From contig NZ_LFVY01000008.1 in the NCBI RefSeq assembly GCF_001050155.1, positions 181,951-245,950 of the forward strand: 64,000 bases of DNA, given 5' to 3'. This document shows, one piece after another, positions 35,147 to 44,012 of this stretch (position 1 is the first letter of the stretch; the number at the start of each line of letters is the position of its first letter). The notes under the pieces were generated by a model. The model was not told where the DNA came from. It did no database searches and worked only from the letters and a program-made list of their open reading frames with translations. Position numbers and translations under genes: made by a program. This stretch comes from Nitratireductor soli. GTDB lineage: Bacteria > Pseudomonadota > Alphaproteobacteria > Rhizobiales > Rhizobiaceae.

Positions 35147-36603
35147 GCGCGTTCCACCTCCCTGCGCTCTGCTTCACTTTCGGGCGCAAGGCCCGGCATG
35201 GGCAAACGCACGGTGGCGACAGTCCCTCCGCCATCGCGCGGTCGCAGCTCCACAGTTCCCTTATGATATTCAAGCAATTGCCCGGATGTATGAAACCCCA
35301 GGCCGTTGCCAATCCTGCTCTTTGCGTTGGAGGCGCGGAAGAAGCGGCGGCCCACATGGCCCAGTTCATCCTCGGGAACCCCAATGCCGCGGTCGGCGAC
35401 TGTGATGATGAGCAGCTTGTTTCGGGTAAAGAAGGCGATCTCCACGGGTGTTTCGTGGGGCGAGTATTTGAGTGCGTTGTCGACCAGATTGACGACAACC
35501 GTCCGCAGCATTTCAACGTCCGCCCAGTAGTCTGCGACATTTTCGATCGATGAGAAATGCAACCGCCCGCCCAAACCGACCTGGTCGAAGTGCCGTTGGA
35601 CATCCTGCGCCAGTCCGGCAACGTCCAGCGCCTCGATCCTCAGTACGCCTTCCACCTGCCTCTCGGTGGACAGGAACCGGTCCATGAGCATGGTCATGCG
35701 GGATACCGCCGCGTCGATGCCCCGCAGGCGTTTCGAGACCGCGTCCGGTGGGTGTTTGATCACCGCTTCCAGCATTTCGGTGGCGTAGCGTATCGCGGCC
35801 AATGGCGTGCGGAACTCATGACTGACCATCCGTATGAGCTGCCGCTGCTCCTGACGGGCGGCCTTCTCCGCGTCCAGGCTCGCGGACAGTTCGTCTTCGA
35901 GGCGGCGCCGTTCGGTCACTTCCTGGGCGAGTGTCGCGTTGCGGTCCCTGAGGTCCAGAGAGAGACGCATGCCGACCATGAAGAGAAGACAGATGAAGAA
36001 GCCGACGATGAAGAGGTGGCCCTGAAAGAAGTACCAGGCATTGATGTCGCTCAGGACCGGCTGGTTGGCGACCGTCGCCGGATACCAATAGACCAGCGCG
36101 CTTTGGAGCAGGCTGGCACCGACATATTCCGCCAGGAGAGCGATCGTGATACAGCGCAGGAAGCTGGGCTGGCTTCGGTCCGCATAAAGCGTCCGGATCA
36201 TGACACCCATCATCACGACGGTAAATGCCGTCGATGCGTGGATGCGCAGGGCGAGGTTCTCCGGCGCCATCGTCACGGCGAGGGACCAGAAGACAAGGTG
36301 CGCGGCCAGACAGACGATGCCGATCTTCAGGCATCTCGGCTGGCCGAGAAACCGGGCCATGCCGTCGGCGAGAAGCACCAGTCCGATCTTGATCACCGTA
36401 TTGTCGGTCAGAATCCGCCATGCGGCGGGATCCGGGCCGCGCTGTAACAGGAGGAGCAGTCCCAGGGCGATGGCAATGAAGCCGGTTGCGATGACCTTCA
36501 GTTCGAAGAGGTGACGCCAGGATCGCCAGACCAGGAGCCAGGCGATTGCCTGCAGGGTTGTCGTGCAAAATTCCAGCAGCAGCAGCGTCTTGAGATTCAG
36601 CAT
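35143..36603 (-). CDS. Membrane sensor histidine kinase
   Basis: 486 residues. Residues 1-215 form about six to seven hydrophobic segments without a large periplasmic domain, so the signal is probably sensed in or near the membrane. A short coiled coil (RNATLAQEVTERRRLEDELSASLDAEKAAR) leads to the HisKA domain with His262 in MVSHEFRTPLAAIRYA. N, G1 and G2 boxes follow (NLVDNALKYSPH, VADRGIGVPEDEL, RIGNGLGFH). In the G2 box, GLGFHTSGQLLEYHKG replaces the more usual GLGL. It pairs with the overlapping response regulator. Confidence 0.93.
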   Translation of the reverse strand: MLNLKTLLLLEFCTTTLQAIAWLLVWRSWRHLFELKVIATGFIAIALGLLLLLQRGPDPAAWRILTDNTVIKIGLVLLADGMARFLGQPRCLKIGIVCLAAHLVFWSLAVTMAPENLALRIHASTAFTVVMMGVMIRTLYADRSQPSFLRCITIALLAEYVGASLLQSALVYWYPATVANQPVLSDINAWYFFQGHLFIVGFFICLLFMVGMRLSLDLRDRNATLAQEVTERRRLEDELSASLDAEKAARQEQRQLIRMVSHEFRTPLAAIRYATEMLEAVIKHPPDAVSKRLRGIDAAVSRMTMLMDRFLSTERQVEGVLRIEALDVAGLAQDVQRHFDQVGLGGRLHFSSIENVADYWADVEMLRTVVVNLVDNALKYSPHETPVEIAFFTRNKLLIITVADRGIGVPEDELGHVGRRFFRASNAKSRIGNGLGFHTSGQLLEYHKGTVELRPRDGGGTVATVRLPMPGLAPESEAERREVERA

Positions 36604-36719
36604 GGGCTTTTGTTGCCGATGTCGCAGGACGCCGCAAGTTTCTCGGCCGCCAATAGCGGTTTGATCGACGCATTCTCACGATCAGTTGCGCAATGAGAAC
36701 GCCCGTCGTCTGATTTCAT

Positions 36720-36739
36720 CAGAATTGGTCAGAATTGGT
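36720..36739. promoter_or_regulatory. Tandem TCAGAATTGG direct repeat
   Basis: Two perfect adjacent 10-bp units (36720-36729, 36730-36739) lie between the divergent kinase gene and the autotransporter gene. Direct repeats one helical turn apart are the usual site form for OmpR/PhoB regulators, so the neighbouring response regulator is the prime candidate. The link is positional inference. Confidence 0.45.
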
Positions 36740-36868
36740 AGGTGGAATCGGAGACCGAACCCTCTGTACTTAACGTAATGGCGCTCGAAAGGATAACGGT
36801 TCGACCGCGGGCAAGTCAGGCGCGGCGGACGAAATTCGAGCATCGTCGTGTCAGTGAGGGGGCGACTG

Positions 36869-39328
36869 ATGCTGAGGATCCTGTCTGGCGTGTGCGCAAG
36901 AGCGCGGTCCCGCGGAGTTCGTGTTGGCCGTCTGGAGCGCATGCCCGCCGCTCGTATGCCAATGCTCATCGCTGCGCTTGTGCTGGTCATGTTTTCAGGC
37001 GTCGATGCAGCGAGGGCCGATTGGACAAACCCCTCGGTATCGCCAAGCTTCCCTGCCGGTGGAGATGGCGCCTGTATAGCGGGCCCTTATGCCAACGCTA
37101 CATGGACGTCCGTATCCGTCAACTGGACCGCTTTCAATACGGATGCCAGTCCCGGCAGGACCATCGGTTTGGAGGTGTGGCGTGAAGCCGCATCATCCTC
37201 AGCCCATTTGGGTTCGGCAGGCTTTGCGCCAACCGGCCAATTGCCCACTCAGACCACGACAGTGAACGTCGGCGCCGACTACATGACCTCGGGGTCGCGC
37301 ATGTATTTCGGTTTGTATGATACTTGGGATACGGGGGGCACCTGGTCGATTACCCAAAGCCCGCTTCTTCCCCCTGATGCTACGGGCATTGGTATTCAGG
37401 GCTATGTTTTCCTGAACATGGAAGGAGATCCGGATTGCGTCCCGAGGCCGGAGATCCAGCTCAGCGGCAACGGGGTGAATATCGCAAGCGGGTCTACAGG
37501 CACGCAAACCTCGGATGGCACCGACTTCGGCGGTGTCGTTGCCGGCGGTAGCGCGTTTCAGGAAAACACTTTCACCATTCAAAACACCGGAACCGGCACG
37601 CTCGGCATTTCTTCCACCAGCCTCGGTGGTCCGGATATCGCATCTTTCTCGATCGTTTCGACACCACCTTCGGCGATTGCAGCAGGAGGGGCCGGCAATT
37701 TCACGATACGTTTCGATCCCGTCGCATCGCCGGGGGTAAAAAATGCAACCGTCGAAATTCAGAGCGACGCTGAAGACGAGCCCGTTTACACATTCGCCAT
37801 TTCCGGAACCGGCACCGACACCAACACCGCGCCGACGGCGGAGGCGGGTGACGACCAGACGGTGGCGTCGGCTGCGTCGGTGACGCTGGACGGTTCGGGC
37901 TCGTCGTCGAACGATGCCGGCCAGAGCCTTGCCTATGCGTGGACGCAGACGGGTGGCACGTCGGTGACGCTGACGGGTGGCACGACGGCGACGCCGGGCT
38001 TCACGGCGCCGACGCTGTCGGTCGGCGACGCGGATGCGGTTCTGACCTTCGAGCTCGAGGTGGATGACGGGATCGCGACGGCGACGGACACGGTGACGGT
38101 GACGGTCACCGCGCCGGACGATACGACGCCGCCGAGCGTATCAGTGAGTGGACCGACCACTGAGGTTTTCGCAGGTGGCTCCGTCATGGTGGAGATCATC
38201 TTTTCAGAGCCGGTTCTTGGCTTTTCCAGCGGAGGTCTTTCCGTTCGGAACGGGCGCGTTCAATCGCTGACGGGGGCGGCAGCCGTTTATCACGCCACGA
38301 TTGTCGCTTCCGGGCAGGGCGATGTGTCGATTTCAGTGCCGGCGGCGGTTGCAAATGACGCCGCAGGCAATCCAAACCTCGCCTCGGACATGATTGTCGT
38401 CTCCGATATCAGCGTGCGGGAAACGCAGGAGCAGATGGCGCGTTTCATGCAGTCGCGCGCCACGCAGCTTATCAGCCGCCAGCCGGACCTGATCGCACTC
38501 TATCGCAAGAACGGTAGCGGTTCGCTCAATGCGCAGGCAACCTCGGACCGAGGCAACCTCGACTTCGCCACGCGACCGACGAGTCCGGTCTGGGCTGAGA
38601 TCTCCGCTTCATGGTCGAAAAACGACGGTGCCGAGAACCGCTACGGGCAACTGAGCACCGGCACTCATTTCAAGCTGACGCCGAACCTCTCCGCCGGAGC
38701 GATGGTCCAGGTCGATCACATGGCGCATATGAACGACGACGCCTCCATAGCCGGTACGGGTTGGCTGGCTGGACCTTATCTGGTCGGGCGGTTGCCCGAT
38801 CAACCGCTGTATTTCAGCGCCCGGGCGCTTCTCGGCCAGAGCCGAAACAGGCATTCGCCCTTCAGCACCTATACCGACACCGTCAGGACGCAACGCGGCC
38901 TCTTTGGTGTGACGGTCCAAGGGGATGTGAAGCTGGGGCTGATCACCCTGACGCCAAGCCTGGAGGCGGTGCATACCTTCGACCGGCAACGTGCTTATAC
39001 GGACACTCTGGGTAACCTCATCCCGGACCAGTCCATCGCCATGAGTTCAGTCGAACTGAGCCTCGACGCTGCGATCCCGGTGGACGTGTCCACAGGTGCG
39101 CTGACGCTGCGGGCCGGGCTGCCGCTCATATTCAGCAAGACTTCGGGTTCCGGAGCCGCAGCGGCGATCGTCCCGTCCACGGATGGCGCACGCGCTGGCC
39201 TCAGATTCGGTTTCGATTATCTGGCGGAGAATGGCGGCATGCTGAAGTTCGATTTCGACTACGACGGGCTTGGTCCTGGCGGGTACGAGAGTTACGGCGC
39301 CAGCATCAGCTATAGCCTTCAGTTCTGA
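36869..39328 (+). CDS. Autotransporter-like surface protein with choice-of-anchor, PKD-like and Ig-like domains
   Basis: 819 residues from ATG 36869, chosen for its GAGGGGG ribosome site. About 30 basic residues precede the hydrophobic core PMLIAALVLVMF, giving an extended signal peptide, common in autotransporters. After a unique region come a choice-of-anchor D-type domain (about 195-320; FTIQNTGTGTLGISS), a PKD/REJ-like repeat (TAEAGDDQTVASAASVTLDG) and an Ig-like Ca-dependent-type domain (about 430-520). The last 250 residues are a beta-barrel (VWAEISASWSKND to SYSLQF, ending in aromatic Phe). It would be displayed on the outer membrane as an adhesin. Divergent from the two-component system. 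Confidence 0.85.
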   Translation: MLRILSGVCARARSRGVRVGRLERMPAARMPMLIAALVLVMFSGVDAARADWTNPSVSPSFPAGGDGACIAGPYANATWTSVSVNWTAFNTDASPGRTIGLEVWREAASSSAHLGSAGFAPTGQLPTQTTTVNVGADYMTSGSRMYFGLYDTWDTGGTWSITQSPLLPPDATGIGIQGYVFLNMEGDPDCVPRPEIQLSGNGVNIASGSTGTQTSDGTDFGGVVAGGSAFQENTFTIQNTGTGTLGISSTSLGGPDIASFSIVSTPPSAIAAGGAGNFTIRFDPVASPGVKNATVEIQSDAEDEPVYTFAISGTGTDTNTAPTAEAGDDQTVASAASVTLDGSGSSSNDAGQSLAYAWTQTGGTSVTLTGGTTATPGFTAPTLSVGDADAVLTFELEVDDGIATATDTVTVTVTAPDDTTPPSVSVSGPTTEVFAGGSVMVEIIFSEPVLGFSSGGLSVRNGRVQSLTGAAAVYHATIVASGQGDVSISVPAAVANDAAGNPNLASDMIVVSDISVRETQEQMARFMQSRATQLISRQPDLIALYRKNGSGSLNAQATSDRGNLDFATRPTSPVWAEISASWSKNDGAENRYGQLSTGTHFKLTPNLSAGAMVQVDHMAHMNDDASIAGTGWLAGPYLVGRLPDQPLYFSARALLGQSRNRHSPFSTYTDTVRTQRGLFGVTVQGDVKLGLITLTPSLEAVHTFDRQRAYTDTLGNLIPDQSIAMSSVELSLDAAIPVDVSTGALTLRAGLPLIFSKTSGSGAAAAIVPSTDGARAGLRFGFDYLAENGGMLKFDFDYDGLGPGGYESYGASISYSLQF

Positions 39329-39517
39329 GAAGGTGGGCCGCCCGGAGCGGAAAGCGGAGGATCAAATCAATTCATGCTCTGGCTTCAAAACTGCTCTCAA
39401 AGCTAAAGCCGAAAAGACAAACAACCCGCGCCCGCAAGCCCCTGCGCTAGAGTCAAAGCTCTGGACCTGCGCACGCTGACCCTATGCAACCAGCAACAGG
39501 GGGCTTCTTGCGAGCCG

Positions 39518-39736
39518 TTAAGGGGTCCCGTTGCAACGCCGATTGACACCGTATCCCGGCGTCTGCCCGGATTGAACCCTGGCCCAGTAGCCTCGCTGCG
39601 GTTTGGGAATCTGAGGACGGGCGCACTGCTTGGCGATTGCGAAATCCGAAACGCCAAGTTCGCTAGCCACCTCCTGCGTCGGCTTCTCCCAAACCAGCGC
39701 GAACAGGTTCTCGCGCGAGAGCTCTTTTGACGGCAT
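39518..39736 (-). pseudogene. Truncated N-terminus of an HTH-like conserved hypothetical protein
   Basis: 72 residues from ATG 39736 with AAGGGAG before it. LSRENLFALVWEKPTQEVASELGVSDFAIAK followed by IPKPQRGYWARVQSG is the start of a conserved family in which proteins are several hundred residues long (pattern SRE.L..LVW..P...LA...G.SD..L...C....IP.P..GYWA). Here the frame ends soon after GYWARVQSG with unrelated residues, so it is likely a fragment. No continuation was found. Confidence 0.5.
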
Positions 39737-39976
39737 TTTGGCTCCCTTCTGGTCAAATTGTCAGCGGTTATGCTTCGAACGGGTGAGTTTGAAAAACTGC
39801 GGGACGACGAGGTTCAGCAAATTGAGGCAATTGTCGCAGATGCTTTTGAGGGTTTCGACGGCAAATATAGTGTATAAATGCCCTTATTCACAGGAAAAAC
39901 TAGAAGTTAAAATAAGTATTAATGGATATCTTTTAAGTTGTTATCGAAAATCGATGCGCGATTCAGAACTATAAGG

Positions 39977-40487
39977 TCAAGACCGCGATTGTTTACATTT
40001 CGAGCTGAGACGGGACAAACAGTTCTATCCTGGACTCGCCGCCCCAGCCAAAACCACAGAATAAGACCCGCGACGCCTTGGCTGGCAATTGTCCGCGAGA
40101 GCCAGAACAGGACGCGCCGGGGCGGGCCACAAATGGTAGCGCTTTGAATTGAACCCCCGCTAGAAAATTCCGTTTGAAATCAGTCGGCTGATCCAGTCAA
40201 CACACATTTGACGAATTAGCCAAGAGGAATAGTTTGCGGATTTTCTTAAAGAAATCAATCGTATGAAGAATAATTTGGTAGCGGAGGACCGCTACCGTCG
40301 AGCACCACACCTGCCGGATATACGCTACAGACGCCGATTGTCCTCCCGGCTTCTGGCAGCATAGTCATGCTGTCCGCCCGGCCGGTTTGAGGCCGCCTGC
40401 CGGATGCCGGGCCTGGCAATCGACCTATGGAAATCGGACCACTTTCGCGACGGATAGCAGTCCGATTTCCGGACGGGTTGATCGACA
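39977..40487. other. Gene-free stretch with AT-rich patch and repeat B
   Basis: No supported gene. Bases 40150-40275 are clearly more AT-rich than the surroundings. The 75-bp repeat copy B occupies 40290-40364. This looks like a junction of foreign or decayed DNA. Confidence 0.5.
40290..40364 (+). repeat. 75-bp dispersed repeat, copy B
   Basis: Gap-free partner of 34138-34212 and 51896-51970, the most divergent of the three (GCACCACACCTGCCGGATAT, GACGCCGATTG). It sits 24 bp after an AT-rich patch and 120 bp from the stop of the VOC gene. Confidence 0.75.
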
Positions 40488-40895
40488 CTAGGCCGTCGGC
40501 ATGGCGCTCATGTCCATGAACACCGCTTCCCAGACATGGCCGTCGGGGTCGGCGAGGTTGCGGTTGTACATGAAGCCAAGGTCCTGGAGCGGGTTGACGT
40601 CGGCAGTTCCGCCGTGCACCGACGCAGCCGCATTCATCGCATCGACTGCGTCTCGGCTGTCGCACGACAATGCCAACAAGACTTCGCTTGAATTTGCCGG
40701 TGCAATGGGGCGATTGGTAAATGTCTTCCATTTGGCGTGGGTGAGGAGCATGACATGGATCGTCTCCGAGACGACCATGCAGGCGCTGCCTTCATCGCTG
40801 AACTGTGGATTCTTGGTGAAGCCGAGTGCTCCGTAGAAGGCTTCGGCCTTGGCCAGCTCGGTAACCGGCAGGCTCACGAAAATCATCTTTGCCAT
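40488..40895 (-). CDS. VOC (glyoxalase/bleomycin-resistance-like) protein
   Basis: 135 residues. MIFVSLPVTELAKAEAFYGALGF opens the first beta-alpha-beta-beta-beta unit, and the second ends YNRNLADPDGHVWEAVFMD, the typical VOC closing strand with its metal-ligand glutamate. The substrate is unknown; the subgroup is widely distributed and uncharacterised. It lies 109 bp downstream of a Crp-like gene on the same strand. Confidence 0.88.
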   Translation of the reverse strand: MAKMIFVSLPVTELAKAEAFYGALGFTKNPQFSDEGSACMVVSETIHVMLLTHAKWKTFTNRPIAPANSSEVLLALSCDSRDAVDAMNAAASVHGGTADVNPLQDLGFMYNRNLADPDGHVWEAVFMDMSAMPTA

Positions 40896-41004
40896 GGTTC
40901 ATGTCCTCTTGTTTGAAGCGTCGACGTGACCGTCACGACGACCGCTTGGACATGAGGAGTAGAGCGATCGGAAAGCGGATGAATTGATCTTTGGTAAGAA
41001 AGCG

Positions 41005-41604
41005 CTACCGCTCGCCCAGGCGGCCAAAGGCGATCTTTCGGCGCAAGCGGCTGAGGCTCTCGGGCGTAATGCCGAGCCAGGCGGCGATGTGGTGCTGCTT
41101 CAGGCGCTTGTGAAGGTCCGGCTCCTTGCGAATGAAATCGAGGTAACGCTGCATCGCATCGTCATGGCGGAACGCGATCTCCACCGGCTCCTTTTCGATG
41201 ATCCAGTGACGCTCCATGTAGCCGATGTAGAAGGCTGCGACGTCGGGATATGCGTGAACCAGCGCCTTGAAGGCTGCGAAGTCATATTCGAGGACATGGC
41301 TGTCTTCGATGGCCGTGATCGTGAAGAGGCTGGGTTCGCCCAGCATGGTTGCGCTCACCGAGGCGGCGATGCGGTTCTCCGGGAAAAAATACTTGATGAT
41401 CAGATCGCCGTCGCGACCGACATAGTGCTGGCAGAGCAGACCCTTGACGACAAAGGCATAAGTGGTGGGCACGTCGCCTGCCTGGATGAAGATTTCATCC
41501 TTGCGATAATGACGCGGCCGCAGGAGAGACGCCCAGGCGTGCTCCGACTCTTCGGACAGTTCGGTATAGGTGCGGATTTTGGAGAAGAAGGCGGTCGTCG
41601 TCAT
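41005..41604 (-). CDS. Crp/Fnr-family regulator
   Basis: 199 residues from ATG 41604. The cyclic-nucleotide-binding-like domain covers RHYRKDEIFIQAGDVPTTYAFVVKGLLCQHYVG and FFPENRIAAS. The C-terminal HTH is compact (HIAAWLGITPESLSRLRRKI). There is no cysteine cluster for an iron-sulfur cofactor, so it is not FNR. This subgroup (YeiL/Crp-like stand-alone) has unknown effectors. The longer reading frame adds non-conserved residues. Confidence 0.88.
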   Translation of the reverse strand: MTTTAFFSKIRTYTELSEESEHAWASLLRPRHYRKDEIFIQAGDVPTTYAFVVKGLLCQHYVGRDGDLIIKYFFPENRIAASVSATMLGEPSLFTITAIEDSHVLEYDFAAFKALVHAYPDVAAFYIGYMERHWIIEKEPVEIAFRHDDAMQRYLDFIRKEPDLHKRLKQHHIAAWLGITPESLSRLRRKIAFGRLGER

Positions 41605-42079
41605 TCCACTGGTCCCGTGGCGTGTGCAGGTCACTTTGATGCCTTGCTGCGGCTCTGCCAACCTGATTGCCAAAGTTGCCGGTCCGACCTTCATCCATTT
41701 TCAGTCGTCCAGCCCTACCCAGCCCTTTGCGGAATCGCGTCCGTTTTCGGAAAGGTGAGGGGCAGACGCCAATGACCGGGATGAAGGCCGTTCAGGCCAG
41801 TGGCGAGCGCGCCCTGGAATCTCCTTCTCTGCATTCGCAGCTCCGACTTCGTCAAAACACCTTATCTCGGTGTCCACGAAACCGGCAGCAGGCCATCGAA
41901 AGAAACGCCGTGCAGGCTTGGATGCTCAGCCTCTCGCGGCGATCGCCTCAGCCCGAATGGCGAGGCGGACGTCGCCTCCTGTATGCAACCCAAGCCTTTC
42001 ATCAGCCTCTTACCCTGGAGCGCGGATGTATTGAGCGCACTCCCAACTGTGGCCGAGAAGGGTGGGCAGATCTCGAAAT
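41605..42079. other. Gene-free stretch
   Basis: Between the Crp-like and LysR genes. One open frame (41800-42171) exists on the plus strand, but its composition is not protein-like and it overlaps the LysR gene. I see no gene, hairpin or repeat that I can support. Confidence 0.5.
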
Positions 42080-43006
42080 CTAAAGGGTCACTGTTTCACC
42101 AAGATAGGCCAGGAGCGAATCATGAACTGCACGTATATGCGGCAGGAACTGCAGGTCCTGCTGCACGCTGATGAACAGGGAGACGACAGCGAACTTGTCG
42201 GGAACAATTTTCTTGAGCCCCAACGCCTCGGCCCGCGAGTAGGGGGGGAGCATGGCGATTCCAAGCCCTTCCTCGGCTGCGTACATCTGCGAGAACATGC
42301 TCGTCGCCCGAAAGCCGATCCTGGCGTTGGGAACGATGTCCTCCAGCCATCGGGCCGACGGCAGGTATGTCGGATCGTCGATATATCCGATGAACATGTC
42401 GTCAACCAGATCGTCGGGCCCTTCGATGCGTCGGCCCTGCAGGTAGTCATCACTTGCGTAGAGATGGAAATGAATGTCAGCGATCTTGTGTGTGACCAAT
42501 GATGCAGCAGGCGGTTCGAAGAAGCTGACGAAAATATCCGCCTCGCGGCGGTTGAGGTCCACGTAGTTCGACGTCGTGATCAGATGGACCTCGATCTGCG
42601 GATGGATCTCTGCAAGCGCCTTTACCGAACGTGCGATCAACAAGGATCCCACGCCCTCCATGGACGCAATCGTCACGCATCCGATCAGTTCCTGGCCCTG
42701 GGCAGTAAGACCCTGGATCTCGATCAGAGCTGCTTCCATCCGCTCGACCCGGGAAACGACCTCACAGCCACGCGGCGTCAGGGAGAGACCCTGTCGCGTA
42801 CGCTTGAAGAGCGTTCCTCCGGTACTGAACTCCACCTGCGCAAGGCGCCGGCTGACGGTCGATTGATCGACCCCCAGTCTCCGGGCTGCCGTCAGGAGCG
42901 TTCCCGTTCGGGCCACTTCGAGCAGAACACGCAGGTGATCCCATCCCAGCTGCGTCAATGGCTGATGTTTCGTACCCATATCGCAGTGGCGAACTGACTC
43001 TCCCAT
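42080..43006 (-). CDS. LysR-type transcriptional regulator
   Basis: 308 residues. HTH: HLRVLLEVARTGTLLTAARRLGVDQSTVSRRLAQVE, then a substrate-binding domain (VHLITTSNYVDLNRREADIFVSFF). The start is uncertain: ATG 43006 is used; ATG 42979 lies nine codons in and would leave a more typical N-terminus. It is 142 bp from the AA_synth gene on the same strand and could control that gene or the divergent mmsA operon. Confidence 0.9.
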   Translation of the reverse strand: MGESVRHCDMGTKHQPLTQLGWDHLRVLLEVARTGTLLTAARRLGVDQSTVSRRLAQVEFSTGGTLFKRTRQGLSLTPRGCEVVSRVERMEAALIEIQGLTAQGQELIGCVTIASMEGVGSLLIARSVKALAEIHPQIEVHLITTSNYVDLNRREADIFVSFFEPPAASLVTHKIADIHFHLYASDDYLQGRRIEGPDDLVDDMFIGYIDDPTYLPSARWLEDIVPNARIGFRATSMFSQMYAAEEGLGIAMLPPYSRAEALGLKKIVPDKFAVVSLFISVQQDLQFLPHIRAVHDSLLAYLGETVTL

Positions 43007-43148
43007 TGTTGCGTCAGGGAAACCTACCGAGTCTGATGGGCTCCGTAAACCGATCCGGTGATATGGCCTTGCTATTCGGGCTGGAAGCGCGGACGTTCGG
43101 TGCGGCTCGCCTGTTTTATCGCTTGTGGAGAGCCGCGCCGAACCGGGT

Positions 43149-43766
43149 CTACTCTTTTTCTCCCGCGATTTCGGCCACTAGCTCGGCGACCCTTTCCGCG
43201 CTTGCTCCCTTCACGCGGGCGTTCACGCGCGCGGTGCCGAAACCGACGAAGAGTGCGATCTCATCGGGCGCGGGTGCGCCGGGGATCGACACGGTCGTGG
43301 CATCCATCGCGTCGTAATCCCATGCGTCATCGGCTCCGCCGAAGATTACGTCGATCGACGTGCCAGCGGCCGCCACCTTGGCATTCCCTGGAATAAGGGC
43401 CGGACCTGCACCTAGCCCCTTGCGCATAGCCAAGCCAATGCGGGGATGGATGAGTGCCGCGCCATGCTCGGTTTCCCCGCCTGTGCCGACAATCACGGCC
43501 TTTCCATAGGCGCGGGGGCGCTCGAGACCGGCGAACCGTTCCAGCGCGCGTTTGGTCAAGAGTGTTCCAACCTCGACAGAGATCGCCGCCAGTCGGTCGA
43601 GGTCTTCAGCGGTCGCTGCCCCCTTGCCGGCAAATGGATTCTTGAACACCGCACCGGCCACGACGTGCCGAGTCAACTGATTGGCGAGGCTGTTCGCCTC
43701 AGCCAGAATGTCTCTTTCGATGACCTTGATTTGCCGTATTTCCGTAGACGCGGCGTCACTCGCCAT
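43149..43766 (-). CDS. AA_synth (DUF1185) family protein
   Basis: 205 residues from ATG 43766 behind GGAGAGAG. Family blocks are NSLANQLTRHVVAGAVFKNPFAG, KAVIVGTGGETEHGAALIHPRIGLAMRKGLG, the ALIPGNAKVAAAGTSIDV stretch and DAWDYDAMDA. The family is called amino-acid synthesis, but no reaction is established. It diverges from mmsA across 246 bp, so it probably belongs to the same substrate response. An enzymatic role on an amino-acid-like or heterocyclic substrate is inference. Confidence 0.85.
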   Translation of the reverse strand: MASDAASTEIRQIKVIERDILAEANSLANQLTRHVVAGAVFKNPFAGKGAATAEDLDRLAAISVEVGTLLTKRALERFAGLERPRAYGKAVIVGTGGETEHGAALIHPRIGLAMRKGLGAGPALIPGNAKVAAAGTSIDVIFGGADDAWDYDAMDATTVSIPGAPAPDEIALFVGFGTARVNARVKGASAERVAELVAEIAGEKE

Positions 43767-44012
43767 ATCTCTCTCTCCGTAGAAAATTGATTGACCAACG
43801 CGCCTGTCAGGCCGAGCGCGTTGTGGAAAGCTACGGTGAGCCATCGCCCGTGTCAGGTTGCAAGAATGCAAGGGTGCTTGCAATCTTCCCGACTGATTTT
43901 CTGTTTGGATTGCCTATTCTTCACGCATGAGAAAAGCCCCGCACGGCAAGCTCAACTCGTGCGGAATCAGGGTCTTGAACTTGCCGGGAAGGCAGGACGT
44001 GGAGAAAGCATC

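Noticed and set aside
41800..42171. 123-residue plus-strand frame
   Set aside because: No recognisable domain, unnatural composition, and it runs antisense into the LysR gene.
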